Below, in pieces: positions 34,062-43,427 of a DNA stretch of 64,000 bases; the stretch's first letter is position 1; each line of letters begins with the position of its first letter. The DNA is from JAGPCK01 sp041675505. Its GTDB lineage: Bacteria; Bacteroidota; Bacteroidia; UKL13-3. The stretch lies in NCBI GenBank assembly GCA_041675505.1, contig JBAYTR010000005.1:186001-250000 (forward strand). The letters run 5' to 3'. The notes beneath the pieces are model-generated. The model did not search any database. It worked only from the letters and a program-made list of their open reading frames with translations, and had not been told where the DNA came from. The position numbers and the translations under genes were made by a program.

Positions 34062-35540
34062 TTAATATTTGCGTATAAAATGTCTGGCAAAAGCATCCCG
34101 TCCTTCAAAACTATCCTTTAAAATAAATCTGTCCGATTGCATCATGGCGTTGCACAACTGATGCATAGCATTCAGATTTTTGAAATGGGCTGAAACCACC
34201 CACACATCTTTCAACGTGGTGTCAATTACTACTAATTGGTTTTCATATAAACGGTTGCTTAGGTAAAACCTCTCGTCAGCCTCACCTGCTTTTTCAATGT
34301 ATACAGGGTTGATATGGTACTGATCAAAATAGTATTTGAAACACCAGTTTTTATCTGACACTACATGAAAATTGCTTTGTTTGTTGTGGTTGCGAACAAA
34401 CTCTGCTGCACCTTTGAAGTCGTCTTTGATGGACGGGGTAAAAAACTTTTGCTCAGATAGCGTGGCTGCTCCTGAGGCCAGAAAAAGGAACAAAAAAGAA
34501 TATCTGTGTAATGGCCTTTTAACGGCATTTATACCCGCAGCAACAGCCATAAGAAGGGCCGGTAAAATAACAATGGTGTATCGGTCAATAATAGCCGTGC
34601 TGGCCATGATGGAACGCAGATAACCGATTACCAAAGGAAGCAGCAACCAGGCACCAATGATAAATGCAGCTTCGTTGTGGTAATATTTGTGAGCTGATGC
34701 ATCAGGGGTGAGGTAAGAAGATACTACAAAAAGTAGCAAGGCCAGAGCTGCGACATAGCCTCCAACACCAGAGTAACCAAAGTATCCGTGAAAATAATTT
34801 AAGAAAAATAAGCTACCCGGCTGAGGCAAATCTATATTCACCAAAGTTAACGTATGCAGAAAGTTAGGTAGAAACGGAAGATAAAGAAGCGCTACCATTA
34901 CAAAAGCCACAGGAACGGTTATGCTTTTTTTCCAGGCTGCAGTAAATAGACTTTTGTAAGTTAATGCAAACCATATTAAGCCCTGCGTAACAGGTAGCAA
35001 TAAACTGAAATGATGTATAATTATCAATATCCAGGTACATACTACATACAGTATTAAATTCAACAGGTGGTAACCTTTAAGAAGCCGGGTAAAATACGTG
35101 AAAGACAATGTACTCATCAGAAAAAGCAACGAATAGTAATGTACATCCAATGAGTAATAGAGGTGCCAGTAGTTGATTGCCGTGATGAGTGCAGCAATAA
35201 GAGCGGTGGTTTTATTAAAAAGTTCCTTGCCCAGCAAGTACATAGCACCGGTGCCTGCTATACCGAACAGTGCAACTAATGCGCGGGCACTCGCATCGGT
35301 GTAACCAAATACTTTCATCCATAAATTCAGTACAACATAAAAGGCGGGTGGTGCAGTATGGTAAAGACTTTTACATAACCCGCTTATCTCACTACCTGCA
35401 TTTTTGGGGTTAGCAATAAACATACACAACATTTCATCCCACCACATGCTGTGCAGGGTGAGTGCATATAGGCGAAGTGTTGCAGCCAGCAATACAATAA
35501 GTAGAAGTGCAATCCTTGTCGGGGTTATTTTTATTTTCAT
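34062..35540 (-). CDS. GT39/ArnT-like membrane glycosyltransferase
   Basis: 492 residues with about ten membrane helices. The N-terminal loop carries the GT-C signature acidic pair in MWWDEMLC (residues 33-40), and the following loop has YHTAPPAFYVVLNLWMKVFG, as in PMT/ArnT enzymes. These use polyprenyl-phosphate sugars to modify proteins or lipids on the periplasmic face. The C-terminal 100 residues form a soluble domain. Donor and acceptor are unknown. Confidence 0.88.
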   Translation of the reverse strand: MKIKITPTRIALLLIVLLAATLRLYALTLHSMWWDEMLCMFIANPKNAGSEISGLCKSLYHTAPPAFYVVLNLWMKVFGYTDASARALVALFGIAGTGAMYLLGKELFNKTTALIAALITAINYWHLYYSLDVHYYSLLFLMSTLSFTYFTRLLKGYHLLNLILYVVCTWILIIIHHFSLLLPVTQGLIWFALTYKSLFTAAWKKSITVPVAFVMVALLYLPFLPNFLHTLTLVNIDLPQPGSLFFLNYFHGYFGYSGVGGYVAALALLLFVVSSYLTPDASAHKYYHNEAAFIIGAWLLLPLVIGYLRSIMASTAIIDRYTIVILPALLMAVAAGINAVKRPLHRYSFLFLFLASGAATLSEQKFFTPSIKDDFKGAAEFVRNHNKQSNFHVVSDKNWCFKYYFDQYHINPVYIEKAGEADERFYLSNRLYENQLVVIDTTLKDVWVVSAHFKNLNAMHQLCNAMMQSDRFILKDSFEGRDAFARHFIRKY

Positions 35541-35687
35541 GAAATGGATTCTTCAGTAAGGTGCCCGAAAATAGTAAATTCTATTTGTTTTCTGATGTGG
35601 GGTGAAAATCAGGATAGCAGCATACATTACGAAAGTAGCCAAATTTCTTAGTGCAATTTTGTGAAATATGCACAGCAGTAGCTGCTT

Positions 35688-36164
35688 TCAGCTAGTCGTA
35701 AAGCGACTTAAATGATTTGCACATTCCTCCGAAGTATTTGGCAGAGTTAGGGTAAACTCACGGTTCATTACTTCTTTTTCATAGTGTGCTTGTATCACCA
35801 CGGTGGAGGCTTTTTCAATATACAGGTGTTCCAGCAGGGCAAATGCTGCCGGTTGTAAGGTATCCACAGCATCAGCGTTAAAGAATATCAGTAATCCGTA
35901 AGGGTAATGCTTAGGTGTTGGTGCAATAAAAATACCGGTGGAATTAACAGAGAGGTCTGCGGTGAATTCAGCCAACTCTTCACCGCTCTTTAACTGAAGG
36001 GTTTGTTGTTTGAAATGTTTGGTAGGGTATTGTTCAAATTGGAGCCGGAACCTTTTTGCCTTGCCGGAGGTATACACCAGATAACCTCGTTTTTTCTTGA
36101 GCATAAACAACACGGTAAGGGCAAACAGGCCCATTAAGCCCAGCATAAATAAAAGTTCCTGCAT
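35688..36164 (-). CDS. Hypothetical single-pass membrane protein
   Basis: 158 residues with one N-terminal membrane helix (about 3-22) followed by KKKR, so the C-terminal domain is probably cytosolic. The soluble domain is beta-rich and contains KHYPYGLLIFFN. I do not recognise the family. It lies alone between the GT39 gene and a regulatory operon on the same strand. Confidence 0.65.
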   Translation of the reverse strand: MQELLFMLGLMGLFALTVLFMLKKKRGYLVYTSGKAKRFRLQFEQYPTKHFKQQTLQLKSGEELAEFTADLSVNSTGIFIAPTPKHYPYGLLIFFNADAVDTLQPAAFALLEHLYIEKASTVVIQAHYEKEVMNREFTLTLPNTSEECANHLSRFTTS

Positions 36165-36255
36165 CTTTTGGGTGGCGCAATTACCAGGTGAATTGCTGCG
36201 GTAAAAGTAAGGTGAATTCCGGTGAATCAGCCATTGAACTTTTGGATTAGCCTGC

Positions 36256-36690
36256 CTACATTTTTTCCATGTACCAGTTTAACTCCCTTTCCATTTTTTT
36301 AAACCGGAAAATATTGGAGATTATTTGCTGCAGGCGCATGAAAGCAGTTTCGCTTTTTACCACATAATCAAAAGCTTTGTGGTGCATGCAATTCACGGCC
36401 ACTTCAATTTTATCTTGTGAAGATAACATCACAACAGGTATATCGGGGTTAAACTCTTTTATTTTATCTAACGTTTCGACACCGTTCATGGCATTTTTGT
36501 CTATCCCGTCTAAATGATAGTCCAGTATAATAATATCAGGGCATTGAGCAAGTTCCTCTACACATTGTTCGCCCGTGGGGAATGTTCTGATACTAAAATC
36601 AGCATGTTCGAGAAAATCAATTTCCAGTGATTTTAAAAATACACTGTCGTCATCTACTAAAAAAAGACTGATTTTCTTTTTGTTGTTCAT
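36256..36690 (-). CDS. Single-domain response regulator
   Basis: 144 residues, a CheY-like receiver with D13-D15 at the first strand, phosphoacceptor D57 (IIILDYHLDG), a conserved S in MLSSQD and lysine in YVVKSE. No output domain, so it probably acts through protein contacts or in a phosphorelay. Its start overlaps the stop of the hybrid kinase gene by 4 bp, and it is the last gene of the AraC/kinase/receiver operon. Confidence 0.92.
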   Translation of the reverse strand: MNNKKKISLFLVDDDSVFLKSLEIDFLEHADFSIRTFPTGEQCVEELAQCPDIIILDYHLDGIDKNAMNGVETLDKIKEFNPDIPVVMLSSQDKIEVAVNCMHHKAFDYVVKSETAFMRLQQIISNIFRFKKMERELNWYMEKM

Positions 36691-39242
36691 TTTTGTGTGC
36701 TTTTAATTGAGTTGTATTCTTCTTGTAACTCCAGACAAGCCTGTGTGCAGATGTTTTCCAGTTCCAGTACCAGATTTTGAATTTCATTGGCCTCCTGCTG
36801 CATGTCAGCATATTCTTTTATTTTTTTGGCTTTGTTTTCATAATCAGTGCCAATGCCCATAATGGAAAACGAAGGAATCATTTTATGTACTGCCGACTGT
36901 AATAAATTCCAATCTTTGTCTTTTAAACTTTGTTTCATTGCCTCAATCAGCGGAGGGGTTTGTTCCAGGTATAAGGCAATCATTTCCATCATCAGTGCAG
37001 GGTTAGACTTGGTGCGTTTTGTTAAATAACCCAAATCAATGCACTTTATTTTTAAAGGTGCCCTTTTGGTATCAGGAGTTTCCATCTGTTCTGTTGGTTT
37101 CGGTTTTTTCACCAGCCCTACTATTTTAGTGTACAATAATCTTTCATCAACAGGCTTTGCAATGTAATCATTCATCCCCACTGATTTGCATTTGGCTAAA
37201 TCTACCGTGGTTACATCAGCTGTTAACGCCAGTATTGGTATTTGGGAGTTCAGTGTTTTGCGGATATAATTAGTAGCTTCAAAGCCATTCATTTCGGGCA
37301 TCTGTAAGTCCATCAGTATAATATCATACGTTTGGGTTCCCAGCTTTTCAATAGCAATTTTTCCGTTGGCTGCTATGTCACACTCAAATCCATAATCATC
37401 TAACAGCGTTTTCATCAGCAGTTGGTTGAGCGCAATGTCTTCTACAACCAGTACTTTAATGTCTCTTATTTCATTGTCCAACTCCACTAATCCTGAATCA
37501 AATTCTGCTTTTTCGTTTGTCTTCTGAAAATTCAGGGTAAAGCTGAACGTAGAACCTTTGCCTACCTCGCTGGTTACATGAATACTGCCGTTTTGAGACT
37601 CTACCAGTTGTTTTACTATGGCTAAACCCAAACCTGTTCCTCCGTATAATCTGGATGTTCCGCTGGAGGCTTGCTGAAAGTTTTCAAATATCTTGGTGAT
37701 TTTATCCTCAGGTATACCAATGCCGGTATCAGCAACAGAAAATTCGATAGTAACGGTATGTTCATCTTCTTTCAGTAAAAGTACCTTAACGCTAATTACA
37801 CCTTCTGAGGTGAATTTTACGGCATTGCTTACCAGGTTCAGCACAATCTGGTTTAACCTTACCGGGTCACCCACCAGTACTTCGGGTATTCTTTTATCGT
37901 ACTCTTTAACCAGTATTAAATTCCTCTCCTGAATTTTGGCTTCAAACAAATGCAGCATAGCTGAAACAGACGAGGCCATTTTAAAAGGAGTTTCTTCGAA
38001 GATCATTTTACCTGCATCAACTTTGGCCAGATCAAGAATGTCATTTATCAATACAATCAGGGCATCTCCGCTTAGCTTAATGGCCACCAGGTACTCGCGT
38101 TGTTTGGCCGTGAGCACAGTTTTAAGCACTACTTTGGTAAACCCTATAATGGCATTCATAGGGGTGCGTATTTCATGACTCATGTTGGAGAGAAACTGCT
38201 GCTTGGCTTTTACAGCATCAATGGCAATCCGTGTGGAATTCTCTGCTTTTGATTTGGCATCTTCTGCAATTTCAGTGGCCAGTTCAGCAAAAACTTTTGC
38301 TTCAACAAATTCCTTTTCAATTCTTTTTTGTTCGGTAATGTCACGTGCCACTACCACAGCACCCAACACATTGCCAATGTCGTCTTTGTATACCGAACCG
38401 TTAAACAGAACATCAGTAAGTTTATGGTCTCTTATAGTAAGCGGGTAATCTGCTACAAAACCTCTGGCAAAAACCTCCTGATACACTTCGCGGGCTTTCT
38501 GCGGGTCGGTAAAATAATCGAAGAAGTTACTGTTAATAAGTGTTTCTCTGGGAATCCCGGTTATTTTAATAGAAGCATTGTTCATGTCGGTAATTTTACC
38601 AGCGGGGCTTATGGTAAATAAAGGGTCTCTGCTGGCTTCAATAATGCTGCGGGCATAATTGGCAATGCGCAATTCAGCAGCCCGCTTTTGTTTTTCTTCA
38701 TTTTGAAAAACCAGCTCAATGTTAGCCAGGTCCAATTCATTCTTCCGTTTTTGTTTCTCGTTGTTCTGAAAGGCTAATTCTTTGTTGGCAATTTTTAGCT
38801 CAGCAGCCCTTTTCCCTTTTTCTTCATTTTGAAAGGCCAGTTCTTTATTGGCCATACGTAAGTCAACGTCCCGTTTTTGTTCCGATACATCTCGTGCTAT
38901 TACAATGGCTCCCGATACGTTGCCCTGACTATCTTTATAAACTGAACCATTAAATACCACGTTGGTCAATTCCCCTTTTTTGTGCAGGAAGGTGAGTGGG
39001 CAGTTGGTAAGGCGCCCGTTGGCAAATATGTTTGAATATAACTCTTCGGCTTTTTGCAGTTCGGTAAAATAGCCGGTAAAATAAGAGCCTATGAGTTGCT
39101 TGTGCGTAGTTCCAGTAATATTGACCATAGCCTGATTGGCATCAATTATTTTACCGTCAACACCAATGTTTACCGCAGGGTCAAGGCTGGCTTCCATCAG
39201 GCCGGCCGCAAAAAATGATTCATCGGTAAGTGTGTTGTTCAT
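36687..39242 (-). CDS. PAS-containing hybrid histidine kinase with receiver and Hpt domains
   Basis: 851 residues. Order: PAS (about 12-125), signalling-helix coiled coil with repeated KRAAEL.IAN.ELAFQN units (about 128-195), second PAS (about 197-310), HisKA with H356 in SNMSHEIRTP, HATPase (about 465-585 with DTGIGIP and GGTGLGLAI), receiver with D645 (ILMDLQMPEMNG), and a C-terminal Hpt domain with H786 (AVHKMIPS). No membrane segment, so it is a cytosolic phosphorelay sensor; the PAS ligand is unknown. It follows the AraC gene by 23 bp. Confidence 0.95.
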   Translation of the reverse strand: MNNTLTDESFFAAGLMEASLDPAVNIGVDGKIIDANQAMVNITGTTHKQLIGSYFTGYFTELQKAEELYSNIFANGRLTNCPLTFLHKKGELTNVVFNGSVYKDSQGNVSGAIVIARDVSEQKRDVDLRMANKELAFQNEEKGKRAAELKIANKELAFQNNEKQKRKNELDLANIELVFQNEEKQKRAAELRIANYARSIIEASRDPLFTISPAGKITDMNNASIKITGIPRETLINSNFFDYFTDPQKAREVYQEVFARGFVADYPLTIRDHKLTDVLFNGSVYKDDIGNVLGAVVVARDITEQKRIEKEFVEAKVFAELATEIAEDAKSKAENSTRIAIDAVKAKQQFLSNMSHEIRTPMNAIIGFTKVVLKTVLTAKQREYLVAIKLSGDALIVLINDILDLAKVDAGKMIFEETPFKMASSVSAMLHLFEAKIQERNLILVKEYDKRIPEVLVGDPVRLNQIVLNLVSNAVKFTSEGVISVKVLLLKEDEHTVTIEFSVADTGIGIPEDKITKIFENFQQASSGTSRLYGGTGLGLAIVKQLVESQNGSIHVTSEVGKGSTFSFTLNFQKTNEKAEFDSGLVELDNEIRDIKVLVVEDIALNQLLMKTLLDDYGFECDIAANGKIAIEKLGTQTYDIILMDLQMPEMNGFEATNYIRKTLNSQIPILALTADVTTVDLAKCKSVGMNDYIAKPVDERLLYTKIVGLVKKPKPTEQMETPDTKRAPLKIKCIDLGYLTKRTKSNPALMMEMIALYLEQTPPLIEAMKQSLKDKDWNLLQSAVHKMIPSFSIMGIGTDYENKAKKIKEYADMQQEANEIQNLVLELENICTQACLELQEEYNSIKSTQK

Positions 39243-39265
39243 TTTATTTTGAAGTGCTATGTTGG

Positions 39266-39847
39266 TTAAATTAACTCAGTCTTATTCCCTATTTCTTCAA
39301 TAGGTATACGTCTGTTGTTTTTGAGCTGCTTAAACTGAGAGGGCGACAAGCCGGTCATCTTTTTAAACTGGTTTGATAAATGTGCCACACTGCTGTAATG
39401 CAGCCTGTAGGAAATCTCGGTAAGGCTCAGTTCGCCATACAACAGCAGCTCTTTTACTTTTTCGATTTTATGGTTAATGATGAATTGTTGTATGGTAATA
39501 CCCTTAACCTCTGAGAATATATTGGAGAGGTAGGTGTAATCGTAATTCATTTTTTCACTGATGTAGTCGGAATAGTTGGTTTTAGGAACAATTTCACTGT
39601 GGTGAATCATTTCGGTAATAATGTTTTTTACCTTTTCGATAAGGATGGATTTTTTATCGTCCATCAAATCGAGCCCTGTGCTGTTTAATCCCGACTTAAG
39701 CTGCTGTAGTTTTTCAGGGCCCAGGTTCTCCATTATTTCTACCTCACCCAAATCAACAATAACGTAGTGCAGCCCCAGTTTCTTTAATTCTTCTTTTACC
39801 GCCAGTATGCAGCGGTTGCTTACCATGAACTTGATGTATAATTTCAA
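39266..39847 (-). CDS. AraC-family transcriptional regulator
   Basis: 193 residues. The C-terminal AraC DNA-binding domain is clear (about 85-178): EKVKELLLYGELSLTEISYR as the first HTH and SSVAHLSNQFKKMTGLSPSQF as the second. The N-terminal 80 residues form a small domain also found at the start of other Bacteroidota AraC proteins (KLGLHYVIVDLGEVEI). It is the first gene of an operon with a hybrid kinase and a receiver, so its activity may be linked to that relay. Confidence 0.9.
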   Translation of the reverse strand: MKLYIKFMVSNRCILAVKEELKKLGLHYVIVDLGEVEIMENLGPEKLQQLKSGLNSTGLDLMDDKKSILIEKVKNIITEMIHHSEIVPKTNYSDYISEKMNYDYTYLSNIFSEVKGITIQQFIINHKIEKVKELLLYGELSLTEISYRLHYSSVAHLSNQFKKMTGLSPSQFKQLKNNRRIPIEEIGNKTELI

Positions 39848-39996
39848 TGAGGTTCTTTTAAGAGAACGCGTAAATGTAGGTCATTACAAAAGGCAGGCGT
39901 TATACTCTACGGGCAATTACTTACATAAATCACAGGTTTTTGGGTCTGTTCAGGGTTGTAGAACAGAATACAGACTTCAGGACAACAAAATGCGAA

Positions 39997-40032
39997 TTAA
40001 AAATTAAGCGTAGGTATAACCTACGCTTAATT
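39997..40032 (-). terminator. Perfect hairpin, probable terminator of the lipase gene, REP-like stem
   Basis: Arms AATTAAGCGTAGGT and ACCTACGCTTAATT (14 bp each) flank a 3-nt loop, followed on the minus strand by a short T-run. It lies 50 bp downstream of the lipase stop. The outer stem (TTAAGCGT/ACGCTTAA) is shared with the palindrome at 44755, so it may belong to the same repeat family. Confidence 0.65.
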
Positions 40033-40082
40033 GGGTGCAACTGCTTTGCATTTCAGGATAACTTATAACAATTATACCTTCT

Positions 40083-40991
40083 TCAGGCAGTTTCAGTAAC
40101 AGGAAACTGTTGTTTAATCATGCTTTGATACGTGGTGGCATGGTGCTGGTACAGGGCCTCGGTATCCCAAAACCAATTGCCTTTGTTGAATGTGCCGCTT
40201 ACAGGTATTGCACCGGTAGTGGCTGGCTGAGTGTAATTTTTACCCGCTGCATCTTTAAACAAATGGTACAATAAATCTTTGGTTAGCAACACGGGGTATT
40301 TTTTTTCTGAAGCATAAATACTCTCCACCTCGTTGGTTGAGCCAAACATCAAAGGAGCAATGTCCAATGAATTGTATACTCTCCAAAGCTGGTTGCCAAC
40401 TAATCCGTTGATGTAGGCGGCAAAGTTGTTGTCGCCTGAGGTGAGACCCGCAAACGAAACCGGAGTGCAGCTTACACCTGATAAGTTACTGCTCAGGTAA
40501 GCAAATAAAGGAGGAGTGAGGGTGCCACCCAAACTGTGCCCTGTGATATACAAAGAAGTAATGGCCTGAGTCTTTAAAAAATCAAGCATATTCAGTTTGC
40601 TGTTGGGGTCTGTGAGCTGCAGTAGAGAATTCATACCGTTCCATGTTCCGGTGGAAATGTTGGCGTTTTGCGGAGCCGAACTCACAAAATCAGTGAAAGG
40701 TTTTGTTGTGCTGATATCAAAGTCTTCTTTTAACCAAGAGGTTAAGCTTTCAGGGTCGGTGCCTCTTATCACTACATAATAGTCACCTGTTCCGGGTGAT
40801 TGCGCAATAAAAGCAAGGCAATAAGGAACAAACGGAGTAGTCAGTTCAGCAGGGCCCCATACCACTTTAAGGCGCATGTCTTGCACTTTGGTTACCAGTT
40901 CACTTGGTTTTGAATACGAATAAACGCACAAATCAATCAGCATATTGAGAAGCAGGTTTTGTTGTGCAGGTGTTAAATTTGGGTTGCTCAT
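40083..40991 (-). CDS. Class 3 lipase-family alpha/beta hydrolase
   Basis: 302 residues with the lipase nucleophile elbow GHSLGGTL (Ser about residue 157) and downstream acidic and His residues that could complete the triad (about D221, DIAPLMFG, and a His near the C-terminus). VVIRGTDPESLTSWL upstream is typical of class 3 lipases. No signal peptide is evident, so it is either cytosolic or exported without one. A single-gene unit with a hairpin terminator. Confidence 0.85.
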   Translation of the reverse strand: MSNPNLTPAQQNLLLNMLIDLCVYSYSKPSELVTKVQDMRLKVVWGPAELTTPFVPYCLAFIAQSPGTGDYYVVIRGTDPESLTSWLKEDFDISTTKPFTDFVSSAPQNANISTGTWNGMNSLLQLTDPNSKLNMLDFLKTQAITSLYITGHSLGGTLTPPLFAYLSSNLSGVSCTPVSFAGLTSGDNNFAAYINGLVGNQLWRVYNSLDIAPLMFGSTNEVESIYASEKKYPVLLTKDLLYHLFKDAAGKNYTQPATTGAIPVSGTFNKGNWFWDTEALYQHHATTYQSMIKQQFPVTETA

Positions 40992-41129
40992 TTTTGTTGA
41001 AAATTAATGGTTGAATAAATACTGTTTAGCGACAAAACAAAGATTACGCTTAAACTATTCAATCGTATAACAGATTACAGGGTAAATGCAATATCCCTGT
41101 ATACAGCGATAGAGCATACTGAGAATGAT

Positions 41130-41164
41130 ACAAAAAAAACAGGCGCAGGCTTTTTACCTGCGCC
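41130..41164 (-). terminator. Rho-independent terminator of the 41188-41679 gene
   Basis: An 8-bp GC-rich stem (GGCGCAGG and CCTGCGCC) with a 7-nt loop is followed on the minus strand by TGTTTTTTTTG. Confidence 0.85.
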
Positions 41165-41187
41165 CGGGTGACTAGTTCGTTTATAAA

Positions 41188-41679
41188 TTAACAGGTTAAT
41201 GTACCCTTATCAATGTGCTTGCCACTCCATAGCAGATTAAGGCTGCCTTTGCTGGTGCTTTCTACTTTACCACACCATCCGTAACCTTGTCCGCAACTGT
41301 CCTTTACCTGCAAGCTAATGGATGAAACACTGAGTGGGCAATCTTTTGGCTGTGGTATTGCCTGATAACCGAAGGCTTTGCCGGTTGACGAATCAAATTT
41401 TACGGCCACTTTTACATACACCTCCTGACCCTTACAGTTAATCAGTTTCACTAACAATTCACCGTTTTCAGGTATGTCGCTGTTTTTCTCAAAATCAAAA
41501 TCAAATTGCAGGAGTAAAAAACCTTCAGCTTCTTTGGCTGTGGCGTTAACGGCATCCAGTTTGTAGTTGGCCTTGCATTTTTCTTTTTCAGTCTTAACAA
41601 ATTTTGTTTCGGTGTTCTGTGCCATCAACCCGGTGCTGGCTATAAGGAACATCATGCATACTGCGAATATCTGTTTCAT
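41188..41679 (-). CDS. Hypothetical secreted protein
   Basis: 163 residues with a signal peptide (cleavage after LMA, about residue 20). The mature domain is beta-rich with cysteines at INCKGQEVYV, PKDCPLSVSSISLQVKDSCGQGYGWC and the C-terminal TC, possibly three disulfides. Probably periplasmic or secreted. The family is unknown to me. It has its own terminator, and the repeat-bearing region at 41680 lies upstream. Confidence 0.7.
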   Translation of the reverse strand: MKQIFAVCMMFLIASTGLMAQNTETKFVKTEKEKCKANYKLDAVNATAKEAEGFLLLQFDFDFEKNSDIPENGELLVKLINCKGQEVYVKVAVKFDSSTGKAFGYQAIPQPKDCPLSVSSISLQVKDSCGQGYGWCGKVESTSKGSLNLLWSGKHIDKGTLTC

Positions 41680-41786
41680 ATTATTATTAATTTAATACAA
41701 AACTGCCCTTTACCGGTAGTATTTTCTTATGTGAATTCACTTGCTGTTTTTTTGAATCCATGTACTGAATGGTATAGCATGGTTAT

Positions 41787-41860
41787 GTCACGCGTTGCAA
41801 ACGCTCGCCAGTATGGGTTTGTGATGAGTTTTAAACGCTTCAAGCGTGGACGCTTGAAGG
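41787..41860. repeat. REP-like pair of palindromes (types A and B)
   Basis: Palindrome A (GCGTT-GCA-AACGC, 41792-41804) within GTCACGCGTTGCAAACGC is followed by palindrome B with arms CTTCAAGCGT and ACGCTTGAAG around GG (41838-41859). The linker GGTTTGTGATGAGTTTTAAA recurs next to B at 45292. Confidence 0.7.
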
Positions 41861-41881
41861 AACTGGTTCTGCACCCGAATT

Positions 41882-42226
41882 CTATTTTTTGTCGTAAGGT
41901 GTAGGTGGTTCATTTAATACAGCATTATTTATTCGGTTGTAAAAAATGCTGCCTACCCGTTCAATGTGTTCTAAAAGTTCAGGGTTGTTTATGGTTGTTT
42001 TGAGTGATAAGTCAATTTTGTAGGGCAGAAGCAAATCGTCTAACTCGTTTTCCAGTTTTAATAACTCAGAAAAATTCGTGTTACCTGTTATGGTTAAATC
42101 AATATCAGAACCATTTCTGAAATTTCCCTTGGCTCTTGAGCCATAAATAATCACTTGTTCAATGCTGGGATAATTGGTAAAGCACTGCTGTATGGCATTA
42201 ATATCTTTTTCCTGTAGTCCGAACAT
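41882..42226 (-). CDS. MNT-type nucleotidyltransferase (antitoxin-like)
   Basis: 114 residues with the minimal nucleotidyltransferase motif GSRAKGNFRNGSDIDLTITG (about 28-47), giving the catalytic GSxxxG and DxD. The partner is the HEPN gene upstream, whose stop overlaps this ATG by 1 nt. In characterised HEPN/MNT pairs the MNT protein neutralises the HEPN toxin by AMPylation; that activity is inferred here from family membership. Confidence 0.88.
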   Translation of the reverse strand: MFGLQEKDINAIQQCFTNYPSIEQVIIYGSRAKGNFRNGSDIDLTITGNTNFSELLKLENELDDLLLPYKIDLSLKTTINNPELLEHIERVGSIFYNRINNAVLNEPPTPYDKK

Positions 42227-42645
42227 TACTGTTTTGGTAATAGCGAGTTCATTTTGGCAATAAACTCAACAAACAATTGATAATAGACAGATGTGGCTTT
42301 GTTAACAAGTTCAGTGGCAATTTCATCATTATAGGTATGGGATGATTGGTTTCTGCTTTTAATCATTTCCATCCAACCGGCTCCATCTGAAACCAATCCT
42401 TTGTTAAACGCTTCTCGTGTAGCATCTCTTGAACCGGTAATACTTGTGTTGCCTTGGTATTCAAAGTAATCCTTTAAAACGTTCCAGGCTAATTCATGTG
42501 TAAACTCAAACCGTTGAATTAAACCTTGTTCTTCCAATTTGCTGAGTTTTTTTGTGCGGGCTAATTCTACGGCTTCTTCAAACAAAGTAAATGCCTTCAG
42601 AAAGTTTCTGTATCGCTGTTGCCATCTGATATCTTCGTTGCTCAT
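42226..42645 (-). CDS. HEPN-type nucleotidyltransferase substrate-binding protein (HI0074 family)
   Basis: 139 residues, an all-helical HI0074-like protein: RWQQRYRNFLKAFTLFEEAV at the start, FEFTHELAWNVLKDYFEYQG mid-way and the Rx4H motif RNQSSH followed by TYN (about residue 106), as in HEPN ribonuclease-type toxins. It is the upstream gene of a HEPN/MNT pair, overlapping the MNT gene by 1 nt. Confidence 0.88.
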   Translation of the reverse strand: MSNEDIRWQQRYRNFLKAFTLFEEAVELARTKKLSKLEEQGLIQRFEFTHELAWNVLKDYFEYQGNTSITGSRDATREAFNKGLVSDGAGWMEMIKSRNQSSHTYNDEIATELVNKATSVYYQLFVEFIAKMNSLLPKQ

Positions 42646-42676
42646 GGTTTATTTATACTTGCCCAGGTAACAACAA

Positions 42677-43234
42677 TTAGTCTTTAATACTGTAAAGTAT
42701 TTTCTGAAAGTCAGCTTTGAATTTATCTTTATTTTCAGCTGCCGCCCATGATAGAACCTTGTAGTATGCAGTTTTTGTCTCTACAATTCCCACTAAATAA
42801 TATATTTCAATCTTAGCATCCTTGTCATAGTAAGTTACATCACTCTCAACAAAACTAATCTCTCCCTTTTTTTGATATTGAGGTTTTGAAACCTTCCTTT
42901 TTTCTTCATCTTTTAAAAAGTCTTTTATGAATTCGTCATAAAACTCATTAACTGAAGAATATTTCATTTCTGCCAAACCTAACTCTTCTTTGGTGTCGAA
43001 AATTACAAAGCCATAAACGTCTTTTACAGCGCTTTTGTATTGTATTGCGGATGAGCTATTCAATCCGATGGTTTTACTCATGTAGTCAGGCAAGCTAATA
43101 TCAAATGAATGGCCGGCCCTGTATTGTTTTAATTCAGTTTGAGCAAATGTTGTTGTAGTGATTAAAACCAAAGCAGTAGTGAAAATTACGATTGTGGTTT
43201 TCAATTTTTGTCCGTTTGTAATTAATTTTTTCAT
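42677..43234 (-). CDS. Hypothetical exported protein
   Basis: 185 residues from ATG 43234 (MKKLITNGQK); a longer frame runs to 43282. A signal peptide ends at TTTTFAQ (about 31). The mature domain reads YRAGHSFDISLPDYM at its start, a pattern seen in small periplasmic proteins related to DcrB/PsbP-like folds, but I cannot assign it firmly. AT-rich, like the neighbouring HEPN/MNT pair. Confidence 0.65.
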   Translation of the reverse strand: MKKLITNGQKLKTTIVIFTTALVLITTTTFAQTELKQYRAGHSFDISLPDYMSKTIGLNSSSAIQYKSAVKDVYGFVIFDTKEELGLAEMKYSSVNEFYDEFIKDFLKDEEKRKVSKPQYQKKGEISFVESDVTYYDKDAKIEIYYLVGIVETKTAYYKVLSWAAAENKDKFKADFQKILYSIKD

Positions 43235-43402
43235 TGTCAATGTGTTTTCGTTTTCTATCTTTTTGTGACTAAATAAGTGCAACTAAGATATAAACTTCTG
43301 CCAATACACCCAAATTTGATTTTACAGCATACGAAAAGGTGGGGAGATGAATATCCTTAACCACAGAGCAAGGATAGCAGACCAAGGAATCCGCATAAAT
43401 CT

Positions 43403-43410
43403 TATATTTG
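43403..43410 (+). promoter_or_regulatory. Putative -7 box of the 43428 gene
   Basis: TATATTTG matches TAnnTTTG, 17 bp before the ATG. No clear -33 element. Confidence 0.4.
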
Positions 43411-43427
43411 TTTTGTAAAAAGCCGCC

